Part shown: positions 1-7,661 of the stretch, piece by piece
Position numbering within the stretch: position 1 is the stretch's first letter
Layout: every line of letters begins with the position of its first letter
Assembly: GCF_000378625.1 (NCBI RefSeq)
Contig: NZ_KB905160.1
Location: forward strand, 724,952 to 788,951
Direction of reading: 5' to 3'
Length of the DNA: 64,000 bases
Source of the DNA: Colwellia piezophila ATCC BAA-637
GTDB lineage: Bacteria; Pseudomonadota; Gammaproteobacteria; Enterobacterales; Alteromonadaceae
Position numbers and translations under genes: made by a program
The notes under the pieces: generated by a model
Databases searched by the model: none
Told to the model about the DNA's origin: nothing
What the model saw: only the letters and a program-made list of their open reading frames with translations

Positions 1-1395
1 GCTCGGTCTAGGCCATGTCTCCAGTACCAGTTGGGACGGTGTTCGGCGCCTTGTGTAGATAAAATAACTGTTGAGAATTACCAAGTGCAAGTAAAGTTAG
101 CCAAACTCTTCTTGCAAGGAAAAAGCTCAACGGTAATTGAACAGCTGGTTAGTAAAATGGAGTTGGCGAGTAACGAATTGCATTTTGAGCTTGCAGCTAA
201 GTACCGTGACCAAATCGCAACATTACGCAAGGTGCAGCAACAACAATATGTTAGTGGCCATGTGGCCGAGCTTGATGTCGTCGGTTTATATCGTGAAAAA
301 ACTCAAGTATGTATCCATCTTCTCTTTATCCGGCACCATAAAATACTCGGTAGTAAAAGTTACTTCCCAACAATACCCAGTGAAAGTAGTGACAGTGAAA
401 TTTTGCAGGCGTTTATTGCCCAGCACTATTTAACGAATGATACGCTCAGTAATGGCAAAGTACAGGGCAGTATTCCTAAAGAAATTGTTATCAAGGAATC
501 CATTGAGCAAGTAAAAGATTTGGCTAAGCTGCTCAGCGAACAAGCTGGCTATGAAGTTAAAATTTCAACCAATACCCGCAGTGAACGAGCTCAGTATTTA
601 AAACTAGCCGGTACTAATGCCCAAACAGCCCTAGTTACGCGTAATAGCCATAAAGAGTCAATGCGAGCACGCTTTGCCGCCTTAAATGAGGTGTTTGAGT
701 TAGAAAAGGGCATTCACCGTATTGAATGTTTCGATATTAGTCATACGATGGGACAGCAGACAGTAGCCTCCAATGTGGTGTTTACCCATGATGGGCCGCT
801 TAAAACAGATTACCGTCGCTATAATGTCTATGGTATAACGCCTGGGGATGATTATGCAGCTATGGCATTTGCTTTAAATAAACGTTATGGCAAGTTAAAA
901 GCTAATCCGGTAAAGCCAGAAGAACAGAGTGCTTTAGAAAAGTTACCCGACATTGTCTTTATTGATGGTGGTAAAGGGCAGCTTGCTAAAGCCGAAGAGT
1001 TCTTTAATCAGTTGTCACTGGTAAGGACGCCGTTATTAGTTGGTGTCGCTAAAGGCGAATCTCGTAAACCAGGGCTTGAAACCTTAATATTGGCGGGTAG
1101 TCATCAACTTATATCGTTACCAGCAACCTCGCCGGCACTACATTTAGTGCAGCATATCCGAGATGAATCGCACCGCTTTGCCATAACAGGGCATAGAGCG
1201 AAAAGGCAAAAGGTCAGTAAAAAATCGCGCTTAGAGTCAATTGAAGGCATAGGTGCTAAAAAACGCCAAAGTTTATTGAAGTTTTTAGGCGGGTTGCAAG
1301 AGGTTATGCAAGCGGATGTCGTCGCTTTAGCTAAAGTTCCCGGTATTAGTCATGTGCTTGCTGAAAAAATCCATAATGCTTTACATGAGAAATAG
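1..1395 (+). CDS. uvrC: UvrABC system protein C, 5'-truncated by window edge
   Basis: Excinuclease subunit that makes both incisions around a DNA lesion in nucleotide excision repair, acting with UvrA/UvrB in the cytoplasm. The frame is open from base 1 (ARSRPCLQYQLGRCSAPCV, the conserved Cys-rich linker), so the visible 464 residues lack the N-terminal GIY-YIG nuclease domain, which lies outside the window. What remains is the UVR UvrB-binding helix pair (about residues 50-75), the RNase H-like endonuclease region with IECFDISH and FIDGGKGQLAKA, and C-terminal tandem helix-hairpin-helix motifs (ESIEGIGAKKRQ, VPGISHVLAEKIHNAL). It is followed by pgsA and the Gly/Cys/Leu tRNA genes, the same order as in Escherichia coli, which supports orthology. 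Confidence 0.97.
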   Translation, partial: ARSRPCLQYQLGRCSAPCVDKITVENYQVQVKLAKLFLQGKSSTVIEQLVSKMELASNELHFELAAKYRDQIATLRKVQQQQYVSGHVAELDVVGLYREKTQVCIHLLFIRHHKILGSKSYFPTIPSESSDSEILQAFIAQHYLTNDTLSNGKVQGSIPKEIVIKESIEQVKDLAKLLSEQAGYEVKISTNTRSERAQYLKLAGTNAQTALVTRNSHKESMRARFAALNEVFELEKGIHRIECFDISHTMGQQTVASNVVFTHDGPLKTDYRRYNVYGITPGDDYAAMAFALNKRYGKLKANPVKPEEQSALEKLPDIVFIDGGKGQLAKAEEFFNQLSLVRTPLLVGVAKGESRKPGLETLILAGSHQLISLPATSPALHLVQHIRDESHRFAITGHRAKRQKVSKKSRLESIEGIGAKKRQSLLKFLGGLQEVMQADVVALAKVPGISHVLAEKIHNALHEK

Positions 1396-1553
1396 ACGAC
1401 GATCGCTGTATTTTAACCCCCACTTGAAAACACATTAAGGCTTTGCGCTGCAGTGTGCTATTCAAAATTTTTAGTTCTACTTGTCTTATTCAGCGATAGC
1501 ACTGCTATAACAACTTGTGTAAACTAAAGAAAAACACTTGTAGTGAAAAATAG

Positions 1554-2135
1554 ATGTGGACAATACCTAACCAAATAACCTTATTTCGGATCATCTTGAT
1601 CCCTGTTTTCTTGATAATTTTCTATTTACCACTTTCGTGGAGTCACTTTGGTGCATTTGCCGTTTTTTGGTTAGCAGCCGTTAGTGACATATTAGATGGC
1701 TACCTTGCTCGAAAGCTTAATCAATCTTCTGCCTTTGGCGCTTTCATTGATCCCGTCGCCGATAAACTTATGGTTGTCGTTGCCTTAGTGATGATTGCAC
1801 AGGACTATAGCTCCTGGTTGGTTTCTATTGCCGCTATTATCATGATAGCGCGAGAAGTCTTTATTAGTGCCTTGCGTGAATTTATGTCTTCTATAGGTAA
1901 ACGTGATGTTATTGCTGTCTCTAATATGGGTAAATATAAAACCGCAGCGCAAATGCTGGGTATTATGGGGCTTATTTGGCAACCAGATTATGATATCCCA
2001 CTAATTTGGTTTTATTTGCCACATGAAGTGATTAACTACCTTTCTTATGGCTTTTATTCTATTGCGACCATTTTAACCGTTACGACAGGGGTGAGTTACT
2101 TCAAAGCGGCATGGCCTGAATTAAAAGAGCAATAA
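1554..2135 (+). CDS. pgsA: CDP-diacylglycerol--glycerol-3-phosphate 3-phosphatidyltransferase
   Basis: Inner-membrane enzyme that makes phosphatidylglycerophosphate from CDP-diacylglycerol and glycerol 3-phosphate, the committed step to phosphatidylglycerol and cardiolipin. The full CDP-alcohol phosphotransferase signature is present: D45-x2-D48-G49-x2-A52-R53-x8-G62-x3-D66-x3-D70. Several hydrophobic segments fit a multi-pass membrane protein, and 193 residues is a normal length. It lies 158 bp after uvrC with no clear terminator between them. The ATG at 1554 gives the expected N-terminus (MWTIPNQITLFRI). Confidence 0.96.
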   Translation: MWTIPNQITLFRIILIPVFLIIFYLPLSWSHFGAFAVFWLAAVSDILDGYLARKLNQSSAFGAFIDPVADKLMVVVALVMIAQDYSSWLVSIAAIIMIAREVFISALREFMSSIGKRDVIAVSNMGKYKTAAQMLGIMGLIWQPDYDIPLIWFYLPHEVINYLSYGFYSIATILTVTTGVSYFKAAWPELKEQ

Positions 2136-2246
2136 GCTTTTCAAAGGATCGCTTATAACTAATGGGACGATTAATAAGCCTTTTAGTTAAAAATGGAACA
2201 AATAACTCGCTTTTTAAGCAGTTAGGATAAAAAGTTAATTTAAGTG

Positions 2247-2274
2247 TTGACTGGAAAATATTTAGATGTAGAAT
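2247..2274 (+). promoter_or_regulatory. Likely sigma-70 promoter of the tRNA array
   Basis: TTGACT at 2247-2252 and TAGAAT at 2269-2274 are separated by 16 bp. The -10 is followed by GCG, a GC-rich discriminator typical of stringently controlled stable-RNA promoters. It lies about 105 bp before the first tRNA-Gly. The assignment is by consensus only. Confidence 0.5.
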
Positions 2275-2382
2275 GCGTTTTCGTTGACAGGGAGTCAGCA
2301 AGTAAAGCGAACTGGCTAAGGTGATGTTACATATCTTACTAACGTTTTATTAGAATGTTGTAATTGTTAAACTTTAAATTAA

Positions 2383-2458
2383 GCGGCTGTAGCTCAGCTG
2401 GTAGAGCATCACGTTGCCAACGTGAATGTCACGAGTTCGAGTCTCGTTAGCCGCTCCA
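2383..2458 (+). tRNA. tRNA-Gly(GCC), copy 1
   Basis: A 76-nt cloverleaf with the 3' CCA encoded. The acceptor stem GCGGCTG pairs with TAGCCGC, the anticodon loop TTGCCAA carries GCC at 2416-2418, and the T loop is TTCGAGT. It is first in the array, the glyW position relative to pgsA in E. coli. The mature sequence is identical in the other three intact Gly copies. Confidence 0.98.
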
Positions 2459-2519
2459 ATTTAAGTTGAAACATTAATGTTCATTGATATTGATATCATT
2501 GATTAATCGTTGACAAAAT

Positions 2520-2593
2520 GGCGGGTTGGCAGAGTGGTTATGCAGCGGATTGCAAATCCGTGTACACCAGTTCGATTCTGGTATCCGCCTCCA
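2520..2593 (+). tRNA. tRNA-Cys(GCA)
   Basis: A 74-nt cloverleaf with CCA encoded. The acceptor stem GGCGGGT pairs with ATCCGCC, and the anticodon GCA is at 2552-2554 within GGATTGCAAATCC. It sits between Gly and Leu genes, as cysT does in E. coli (glyW-cysT-leuZ), and is the only Cys copy in the array. Confidence 0.98.
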
Positions 2594-2604
2594 TTTTGTA
2601 TTAT

Positions 2605-2689
2605 GCCCGGGTGGTGGAATTGGTAGACACAAGGGATTTAAAATCCCTCGCCGAAAAGCGTGCCGGTTCAAGTCCGGCTCCGGGTACCA
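2605..2689 (+). tRNA. tRNA-Leu(TAA), copy 1
   Basis: An 85-nt class II tRNA with a long variable arm (CTCGCCGAAAAGCGTG region) and CCA encoded. The anticodon TAA is at 2639-2641 in the loop TTTAAAA. It corresponds to leuZ of E. coli. Two further copies in this array share the same mature sequence. Confidence 0.98.
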
Positions 2690-2734
2690 TATTTCAACGA
2701 TAATTGGGAAGTAAAAAAGTAAAGCTCTCATGAA

Positions 2735-2810
2735 GCGGCTGTAGCTCAGCTGGTAGAGCATCACGTTGCCAACGTGAATGTCACGAGTTCGAGTCTCGTT
2801 AGCCGCTCCA
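2735..2810 (+). tRNA. tRNA-Gly(GCC), copy 2
   Basis: Same 76-nt sequence as the copy at 2383, with encoded CCA. The short upstream motif AAAGCTCTCATGAA recurs in variant form before the broken Gly copy, which indicates duplication of Gly-containing units. Confidence 0.97.
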
Positions 2811-2878
2811 ATTTTAGTTAGTAAGACTAAAAGAAGTTTTACCGTAAAAGTAGTAAGTGAAGATTAATATTCTACGTA

Positions 2879-2954
2879 GCGGCTGTAGCTCAGCTGGTAG
2901 AGCATCACGTTGCCAACGTGAATGTCACGAGTTCGAGTCTCGTTAGCCGCTCCA
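2879..2954 (+). tRNA. tRNA-Gly(GCC), copy 3
   Basis: Same 76-nt sequence as copy 1, with encoded CCA. With the following tRNA-Leu it forms a Gly-Leu pair whose spacer, containing an AGTAGGT/ACCTACT inverted repeat, is homologous to the spacer of the later Gly-Leu pair. Confidence 0.97.
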
Positions 2955-3027
2955 AATTTCACTAAAATGAATAAGTAGGTTACCAATACCTACTATAAAA
3001 AACTCCCTTTATCTTTTAGATAACGAT

Positions 3028-3112
3028 GCCCGGGTGGTGGAATTGGTAGACACAAGGGATTTAAAATCCCTCGCCGAAAAGCGTGCCGGTTCAAGTCCGG
3101 CTCCGGGTACCA
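3028..3112 (+). tRNA. tRNA-Leu(TAA), copy 2
   Basis: An 85-nt sequence identical in its mature part to the copy at 2605, with CCA encoded. It follows Gly copy 3 across a spacer that is repeated before Leu copy 3, so the pair looks like a duplicated unit. Confidence 0.97.
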
Positions 3113-3147
3113 TTTATTTATAAGTAAAGTAGTAAAGCTCTAATGAA

Positions 3148-3240
3148 GCGGCTGGTGTCAGCTGGTAGAACATCACGTTGCCAAAAGCGAAGTGAATGCC
3201 ACGACTTATGTTGATGAGAGTAGTCTCGTTAACCGCTCCA
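3148..3240 (+). pseudogene. Broken tRNA-Gly copy
   Basis: A degenerate relative of the neighbouring tRNA-Gly. It begins GCGGCTG and ends AACCGCTCCA, but the D arm is altered (GGTGTCAGCTGGTAGAA), extra bases (AAGCGA) sit in the anticodon arm, and about 15 extra bases split the T arm. At 93 nt with a disrupted T loop it should not fold as a cloverleaf. Confidence 0.85.
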
Positions 3241-3268
3241 ATAAAGTAAGTAAAAAAATCTCTATGAA

Positions 3269-3344
3269 GCGGCTGTAGCTCAGCTGGTAGAGCATCACGT
3301 TGCCAACGTGAATGTCACGAGTTCGAGTCTCGTTAGCCGCTCCA
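3269..3344 (+). tRNA. tRNA-Gly(GCC), copy 4
   Basis: Same 76-nt sequence as the other intact Gly copies, with encoded CCA. It follows the broken copy by 28 bp. Confidence 0.97.
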
Positions 3345-3462
3345 ATTTTTTATAATTTGCGACAAGTTGTCAGTCATTTTTAACTAAAATGACAAGTGAA
3401 TTTATAAAGAGTAGGTACCAACCTACTATAAAAATACTCCCCTTATCTTTTTAGATAACTAT

Positions 3463-3547
3463 GCCCGGGTGGTGGAATTGGTAGACACAAGGGATTTAAA
3501 ATCCCTCGCCGAAAAGCGTGCCGGTTCAAGTCCGGCTCCGGGTACCA
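3463..3547 (+). tRNA. tRNA-Leu(TAA), copy 3
   Basis: An 85-nt sequence identical in its mature part to the other Leu copies, with CCA encoded. It is the last tRNA of the array. Its final 31 bases plus one flanking base (3517-3548) recur exactly at 7055-7086 in an orphan 3' fragment. Confidence 0.97.
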
Positions 3548-3720
3548 TATTATATTGTTAAATCAATACATTAAAAACATCTACTTTAAAATATATAAAA
3601 CTAGCTAAACCTATTCATACCTTTGCTTTTATCCAATTTATCTAGCTAAAAATACCTCGTTAATTCACCATCTTTAATTATTTTCAAACAGTTAGCCTAA
3701 ATAATATAGCCTTTAAATAT

Positions 3721-5376
3721 TTATCTTTGTACTATAATTTTATCTGTAAATATATCAGGCAGTAACTTAAGGTAATGTTGTTCAATGCTATCGCGTTTTA
3801 GTTTCAGTGTTGGTGTTAAGAGTTCATTTTCACCTGTCCATGACTCGGCGCAAATAAAGATATAATCAAGTCTTTGATGACTTTCTACTTCGATATTGAC
3901 CTGGGTAAGAGTCGCTAATAAATCCTGATGTATACGGCTATCAAAACGATCTTTCCCTTCACCTAAGACGACTAAAGCGATAGGTTGTTTCATGCCTAGG
4001 CCCATCACGCATACTTGCTCAATATCGCTATTACGACATAACATTTGCTCGATTGGACCTGGCGCGACATACTTACCTTTTGAGGTTTTAAACTCTTCTT
4101 TAATTCGACCAATAATTTTATAAGCACCATCGATAGTTAATTCCCCTTTATCGCCGGTATGGAACCAACCATCAGTAAATGCGACTTCAGTTAAATCGGC
4201 ATTTAAATAATATTCTTCAAATACCGCGTCACCGCGGATCATTACTTCTTGTTGCGCTGACAATTTCATTTCAACACAAGCAATAGGTCGACCTATGGTT
4301 CCTAAATAATCAGCGTTAAATGGAAAATTTCCACATGATAAACCAGAGGTTTCACTCATGCCCCAACCTTCACCAATATTAACGCCGATTCTTTGAAACC
4401 ATTGCAATAGTGATAATGGAATGGGAGCCGACCCCGAGGCAAAAACTGTGGCACTATTAAGGCCAAGCTTGGAACGGATTTTTTTCGCGACAATACGGCC
4501 GATAAAGGGTAATTTTAATAAGAAATTTAATTTTCTTTCTGGTATTTGATGTAAAACTTGCGCTTGAAATTTTGCCCATAAACGCGGAACAGACATAAAA
4601 AGAGTTGGCGATGCATAGCGTAAATCATCGATAAAACTTGCTAAACTTTCAACAAAGTAAACTTGGCATGCTGAATAGTAGGCAACATTTTCAACTACAG
4701 AACGCTCAGTTATATGAGCTAGCGGTAAATAAGACAAAACTTTATCTTTACGGGTAGTTTTATTGAGCTTAGCTGTACATTGACCTGCGGATGCTAAATT
4801 TAAGTGACTGATCACAACCCCTTTCGGATTGCCTGTAGTACCTGAGGTATAAACAATGGACATACAGTCATTAAGTTTAGGTTGATGAAGAATTGCTAAG
4901 GGTTGATACTCAGTCAGCCACGTTTGCCAGGTGTGCGAACAAGTAACCGTTGGATATGGAAAAGCAATAGTTAGCACAGAAGGTGGAATACTTGCCGTTG
5001 CTGCGTCTAACGAGTCTAGCTTACCGACAAAAACAGCCTTCATTTGGCTATGCTCAATAACATAGCTAATGGTCTTTTCACCTGCGGTTGCATAAATAGG
5101 AACACTTACCATTCCTGCCATCATTATTGCCAAGTCAGCGATAAACCATTGCGCACAATTTTTGGATAGTATTCCTATTCGATCGCCGTGCTGAAAACCT
5201 TGAGCAAGCAAACCTGCCGCTATAGTTCGTGCTTGTTGCTCGACATCAGTAAAAGAGAATACATGCCATTGGCCATCGACGGGTTGATGTAGAAAAGGCT
5301 GTTGTTGGTATTTACTACTATTAACGATAAAGTTTTGCAGTGTAGTTTGATAACCCATGCTATTTATTTTAATCAT
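3721..5376 (-). CDS. AMP-forming long-chain acyl-CoA synthetase (FadD15-like)
   Basis: ANL-superfamily adenylating enzyme that probably activates a long-chain fatty acid to its CoA thioester. The P-loop-like A3 motif YTSGTTGNPKGVVISH, the A5 motif GWGMSET, the A7 region WFHTGDKGEL and the hinge/A8 region IIGRIKEEFKTSKGKYVAPGP are all visible. This is the COG1022 style of eukaryote-like long-chain synthetases. The C-terminal catalytic Lys of A10 is probably in TPTLKLKRDSIEQHY. A TTG three codons upstream could also start it, but ATG at 5376 is preferred. It lies alone between the tRNA array and a divergently oriented lipoprotein, so the true substrate is unknown. Confidence 0.85.
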   Translation of the reverse strand: MIKINSMGYQTTLQNFIVNSSKYQQQPFLHQPVDGQWHVFSFTDVEQQARTIAAGLLAQGFQHGDRIGILSKNCAQWFIADLAIMMAGMVSVPIYATAGEKTISYVIEHSQMKAVFVGKLDSLDAATASIPPSVLTIAFPYPTVTCSHTWQTWLTEYQPLAILHQPKLNDCMSIVYTSGTTGNPKGVVISHLNLASAGQCTAKLNKTTRKDKVLSYLPLAHITERSVVENVAYYSACQVYFVESLASFIDDLRYASPTLFMSVPRLWAKFQAQVLHQIPERKLNFLLKLPFIGRIVAKKIRSKLGLNSATVFASGSAPIPLSLLQWFQRIGVNIGEGWGMSETSGLSCGNFPFNADYLGTIGRPIACVEMKLSAQQEVMIRGDAVFEEYYLNADLTEVAFTDGWFHTGDKGELTIDGAYKIIGRIKEEFKTSKGKYVAPGPIEQMLCRNSDIEQVCVMGLGMKQPIALVVLGEGKDRFDSRIHQDLLATLTQVNIEVESHQRLDYIFICAESWTGENELLTPTLKLKRDSIEQHYLKLLPDIFTDKIIVQR

Positions 5377-5623
5377 TATGAACAATCAAACCAGAATGGA
5401 CGTGATCTTACTAATTAGCAAATATTTATGCAGATTTTCAGTTATGTCAATTTTCGTATCTAAGTGATAGTTATCAGGGATGATTTTGATTGCTAAGCAA
5501 CGACCACTTTATACTCCAAATATAAATAAAAGCTACATTTTAGTATTAATTACATATACTTGGTTAAACATTAATTAGCGATAACATCATCAAGGCTATA
5601 TTGTCTCCATAAGGTAGAGCATC

Positions 5624-6886
5624 ATGTTAAATCAATTAAAGTATCGAAAAAACTATCATTGGACATCATCATCTTTAATTAAAAAATATGGATTAATCAT
5701 TCTTTTAGTTAGCTTTACTTCTGGCTGTGTTTCTACTCATAGACCTTATTCGACTCAAGAGCCGATGCGAGAAAAACAAGTTCTTGAAGATAACCAGTTG
5801 CGAGTAGATGGGCTAGGAGGTGCCAGAGTCGCTGAACTGACACCAGATGGCACACAATTACTCGTTGTCAGTGCAGATGATAATTCATTGGCTATTTTTA
5901 ATGTGGATTCAGATTTTCAACTTACCTTTCATCGGATATTTATAAACAATTCAACAATTGATGGTTTAAATGGTGCGGCATCCTTAGTCGTATCACCAGA
6001 TGGGCGACGTGTTTATGTAGTGAGTTATTATGATAGTGCCGTGGCAATTTTCGAACAAGACGAGCAAGGTACTTATCAATTTATAAGAGCAATAAGAGAT
6101 GGTCTGCCCTATAAGGACGTTTTTAGTGATAAAAAATCGGTGCAAGAAAAAGATAAACTTGGGCTTTTAGGCGCTTATGATATAGCAATCACCACTGATA
6201 ATAGTCAATTGTTTGTAGCTAGCGTAGCAAGTAATGCAGTTTCCATTTTTGATATTAATAAAAGCGGCAATGTCATTTTTAATCATGCGATTAGAGATAG
6301 TGATAACACTGAATATGGGTTAGGAGGCGCAGTCAATGTCATTATTACTCCAAATAATTCTCAAGTAATAGTTGCTGGCTTTAATGAAAATGCAATAACC
6401 ATTTTTAATCGAAATGTAAATGGTGGACTAGTGCATAGCCAGACATTAATCAATGGAAAAGAGGGCATCAAAAATATGAAAGCGCCTCAGGGATTAGCAA
6501 TGTCGCCAGATGGTAACTATTTATACGTAGCCTGTGGAGGAGGCAATGCTATTATCGTATTTGCTAGAAACGATCAAGGCAGATATTCATATATTCAATC
6601 TATAAGTAACTCTGATGATGTTAATGGGCTTGGAGGTGCAGGGTATGTGACAACGTCTCCAGATGGACAGCGCGTATTTGTCGCCTCTGAAGTAGATAAT
6701 GCGGTAGTAACCTTGGCAAGGCTCAATGATGGTAGATTGAAGATTCTTTCAGTGGTGAAGAGCGAAGGAATAAAAAAGGCGGATGAACTTAATGGTGCAG
6801 CCTCAGTCTATGTTTCACCCAATGGAAAGTACCTACTCGTCACTACCGGTAAAGGAGATTCTTTAATAGTGTACAGCCTTCATTAA
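5624..6886 (+). CDS. Seven-bladed beta-propeller lipoprotein, lactonase/YVTN-like
   Basis: Function unknown; probably an envelope-anchored propeller. The N-terminus is basic then hydrophobic and ends at TSGC, a plausible lipobox with the Cys at about residue 35. Seven repeats of about 50 residues follow, each built as LGGA-x-VxxSPDGxxVYVAS-xxNAVxIFxR, for example near residues 66, 119, 185, 235, 287, 338 and 391. This resembles YVTN or 6-phosphogluconolactonase-type propellers, but enzymatic activity cannot be read from the sequence. The ATG at 5624 is preceded by AAGGTAGAG at good spacing. With the acyl-CoA synthetase it occupies the segment between tRNA-Leu copy 3 and an orphan tRNA-Leu 3' fragment. 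Confidence 0.75.
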   Translation: MLNQLKYRKNYHWTSSSLIKKYGLIILLVSFTSGCVSTHRPYSTQEPMREKQVLEDNQLRVDGLGGARVAELTPDGTQLLVVSADDNSLAIFNVDSDFQLTFHRIFINNSTIDGLNGAASLVVSPDGRRVYVVSYYDSAVAIFEQDEQGTYQFIRAIRDGLPYKDVFSDKKSVQEKDKLGLLGAYDIAITTDNSQLFVASVASNAVSIFDINKSGNVIFNHAIRDSDNTEYGLGGAVNVIITPNNSQVIVAGFNENAITIFNRNVNGGLVHSQTLINGKEGIKNMKAPQGLAMSPDGNYLYVACGGGNAIIVFARNDQGRYSYIQSISNSDDVNGLGGAGYVTTSPDGQRVFVASEVDNAVVTLARLNDGRLKILSVVKSEGIKKADELNGAASVYVSPNGKYLLVTTGKGDSLIVYSLH

Positions 6887-7030
6887 TTTACCGAGTCTTG
6901 CCTGACATCACCCATACAGTAACAATAAACCGTTACACATTAGGAATGTTTTATCAGGAGTGAAAGGCAGAGAAGTAGGTATAGCTAAATCAATCTATTG
7001 GGCGCTATGAAGTGCAAAGAGTCATGGTGA

Positions 7031-7085
7031 TATTTAAAATCCCTCTCCAAATATCGTGCCGGTTCAAGTCCGGCTCCGGGTACCA
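7031..7085 (+). pseudogene. Orphan 3' half of tRNA-Leu(TAA)
   Basis: TATTTAAAATCCCTC followed by CGTGCCGGTTCAAGTCCGGC and CTCCGGGTACCA matches the tRNA-Leu genes from the anticodon loop to CCA, with changes in the variable arm. The last 31 bases plus one flanking base (7055-7086) are identical to 3517-3548. The 5' half is absent. It could be a recombination scar, an attachment-site remnant or a duplication end. The rest of 6887-7661 holds no gene that I can see. Confidence 0.85.
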
Positions 7086-7396
7086 TTTTAATTCAATAGA
7101 ATAACTGCGACATCTGTTCGGTTACTTCATAAATTTCAATTTATTAATATATACACTGTATGCCTTATTCTTTAAGATTAATAAAACCTCATCAAATACA
7201 ATTCTATTCCGTTAAAAATAAAAATTATTCATAGCAACGTAGGACACATTGAAATATTCATAAAATAACCTTTTGTAATTGTTTACACCTACATTATTCA
7301 CGCCCAGATTATTGGCGCAGATATTTTCGTCTTCGAAAGTAAGAGTCAAGAGCCAGCTGACTTATTATTTGCTTAACTGATCTCAGCAACTAGACT

Positions 7397-7550
7397 GATA
7401 CCGATACAAATAAATAGGTGATCACTCTTAATGGACTAAATATTTCAATAGCGTCATTGCTTTAAATCTTAATAGCTAGCTATTACACTGCAACTACTCC
7501 TGTGTTGTCCTAAGGGTCTACATCCTTGTAGAAATCAATAAAAGCATTTG
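7397..7550 (-). repeat. Possible diverged member of the dispersed repeat family
   Basis: Read on the minus strand, this contains TTATTGATTTCTACAAGGAT and a later ATCGGTAT end. These resemble the core TTATTGATTTCGACAAGG and the terminal TACCAA of the MITE-like repeats at 47.9 and 55.3 kb. The similarity is partial and the boundaries are uncertain. Confidence 0.3.
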
Positions 7551-7661
7551 TTCTTGAAAATTTATCGTCATTGATATTTACTCACTAATTTACAGGCTTT
7601 GCTATAAAGTAAAGTCTCGCTTATTTCGACATAGTAGAATTGGATTTTTACAGGGAATAAT

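Noticed and set aside
2101..2301. 66-codon minus-strand frame after pgsA
   Set aside because: It overlaps the pgsA end and the tRNA promoter region, has no recognisable features and looks like chance.
2474..2764. 96-codon minus-strand frame and two plus-strand frames at 2518-2714
   Set aside because: They lie wholly over the tRNA-Cys, tRNA-Leu and tRNA-Gly genes and are artefacts of those RNA sequences.
3517..7086. Functional integrative element between tRNA-Leu copies
   Set aside because: No integrase, excisionase or replication gene is present; only a possible relic can be claimed.
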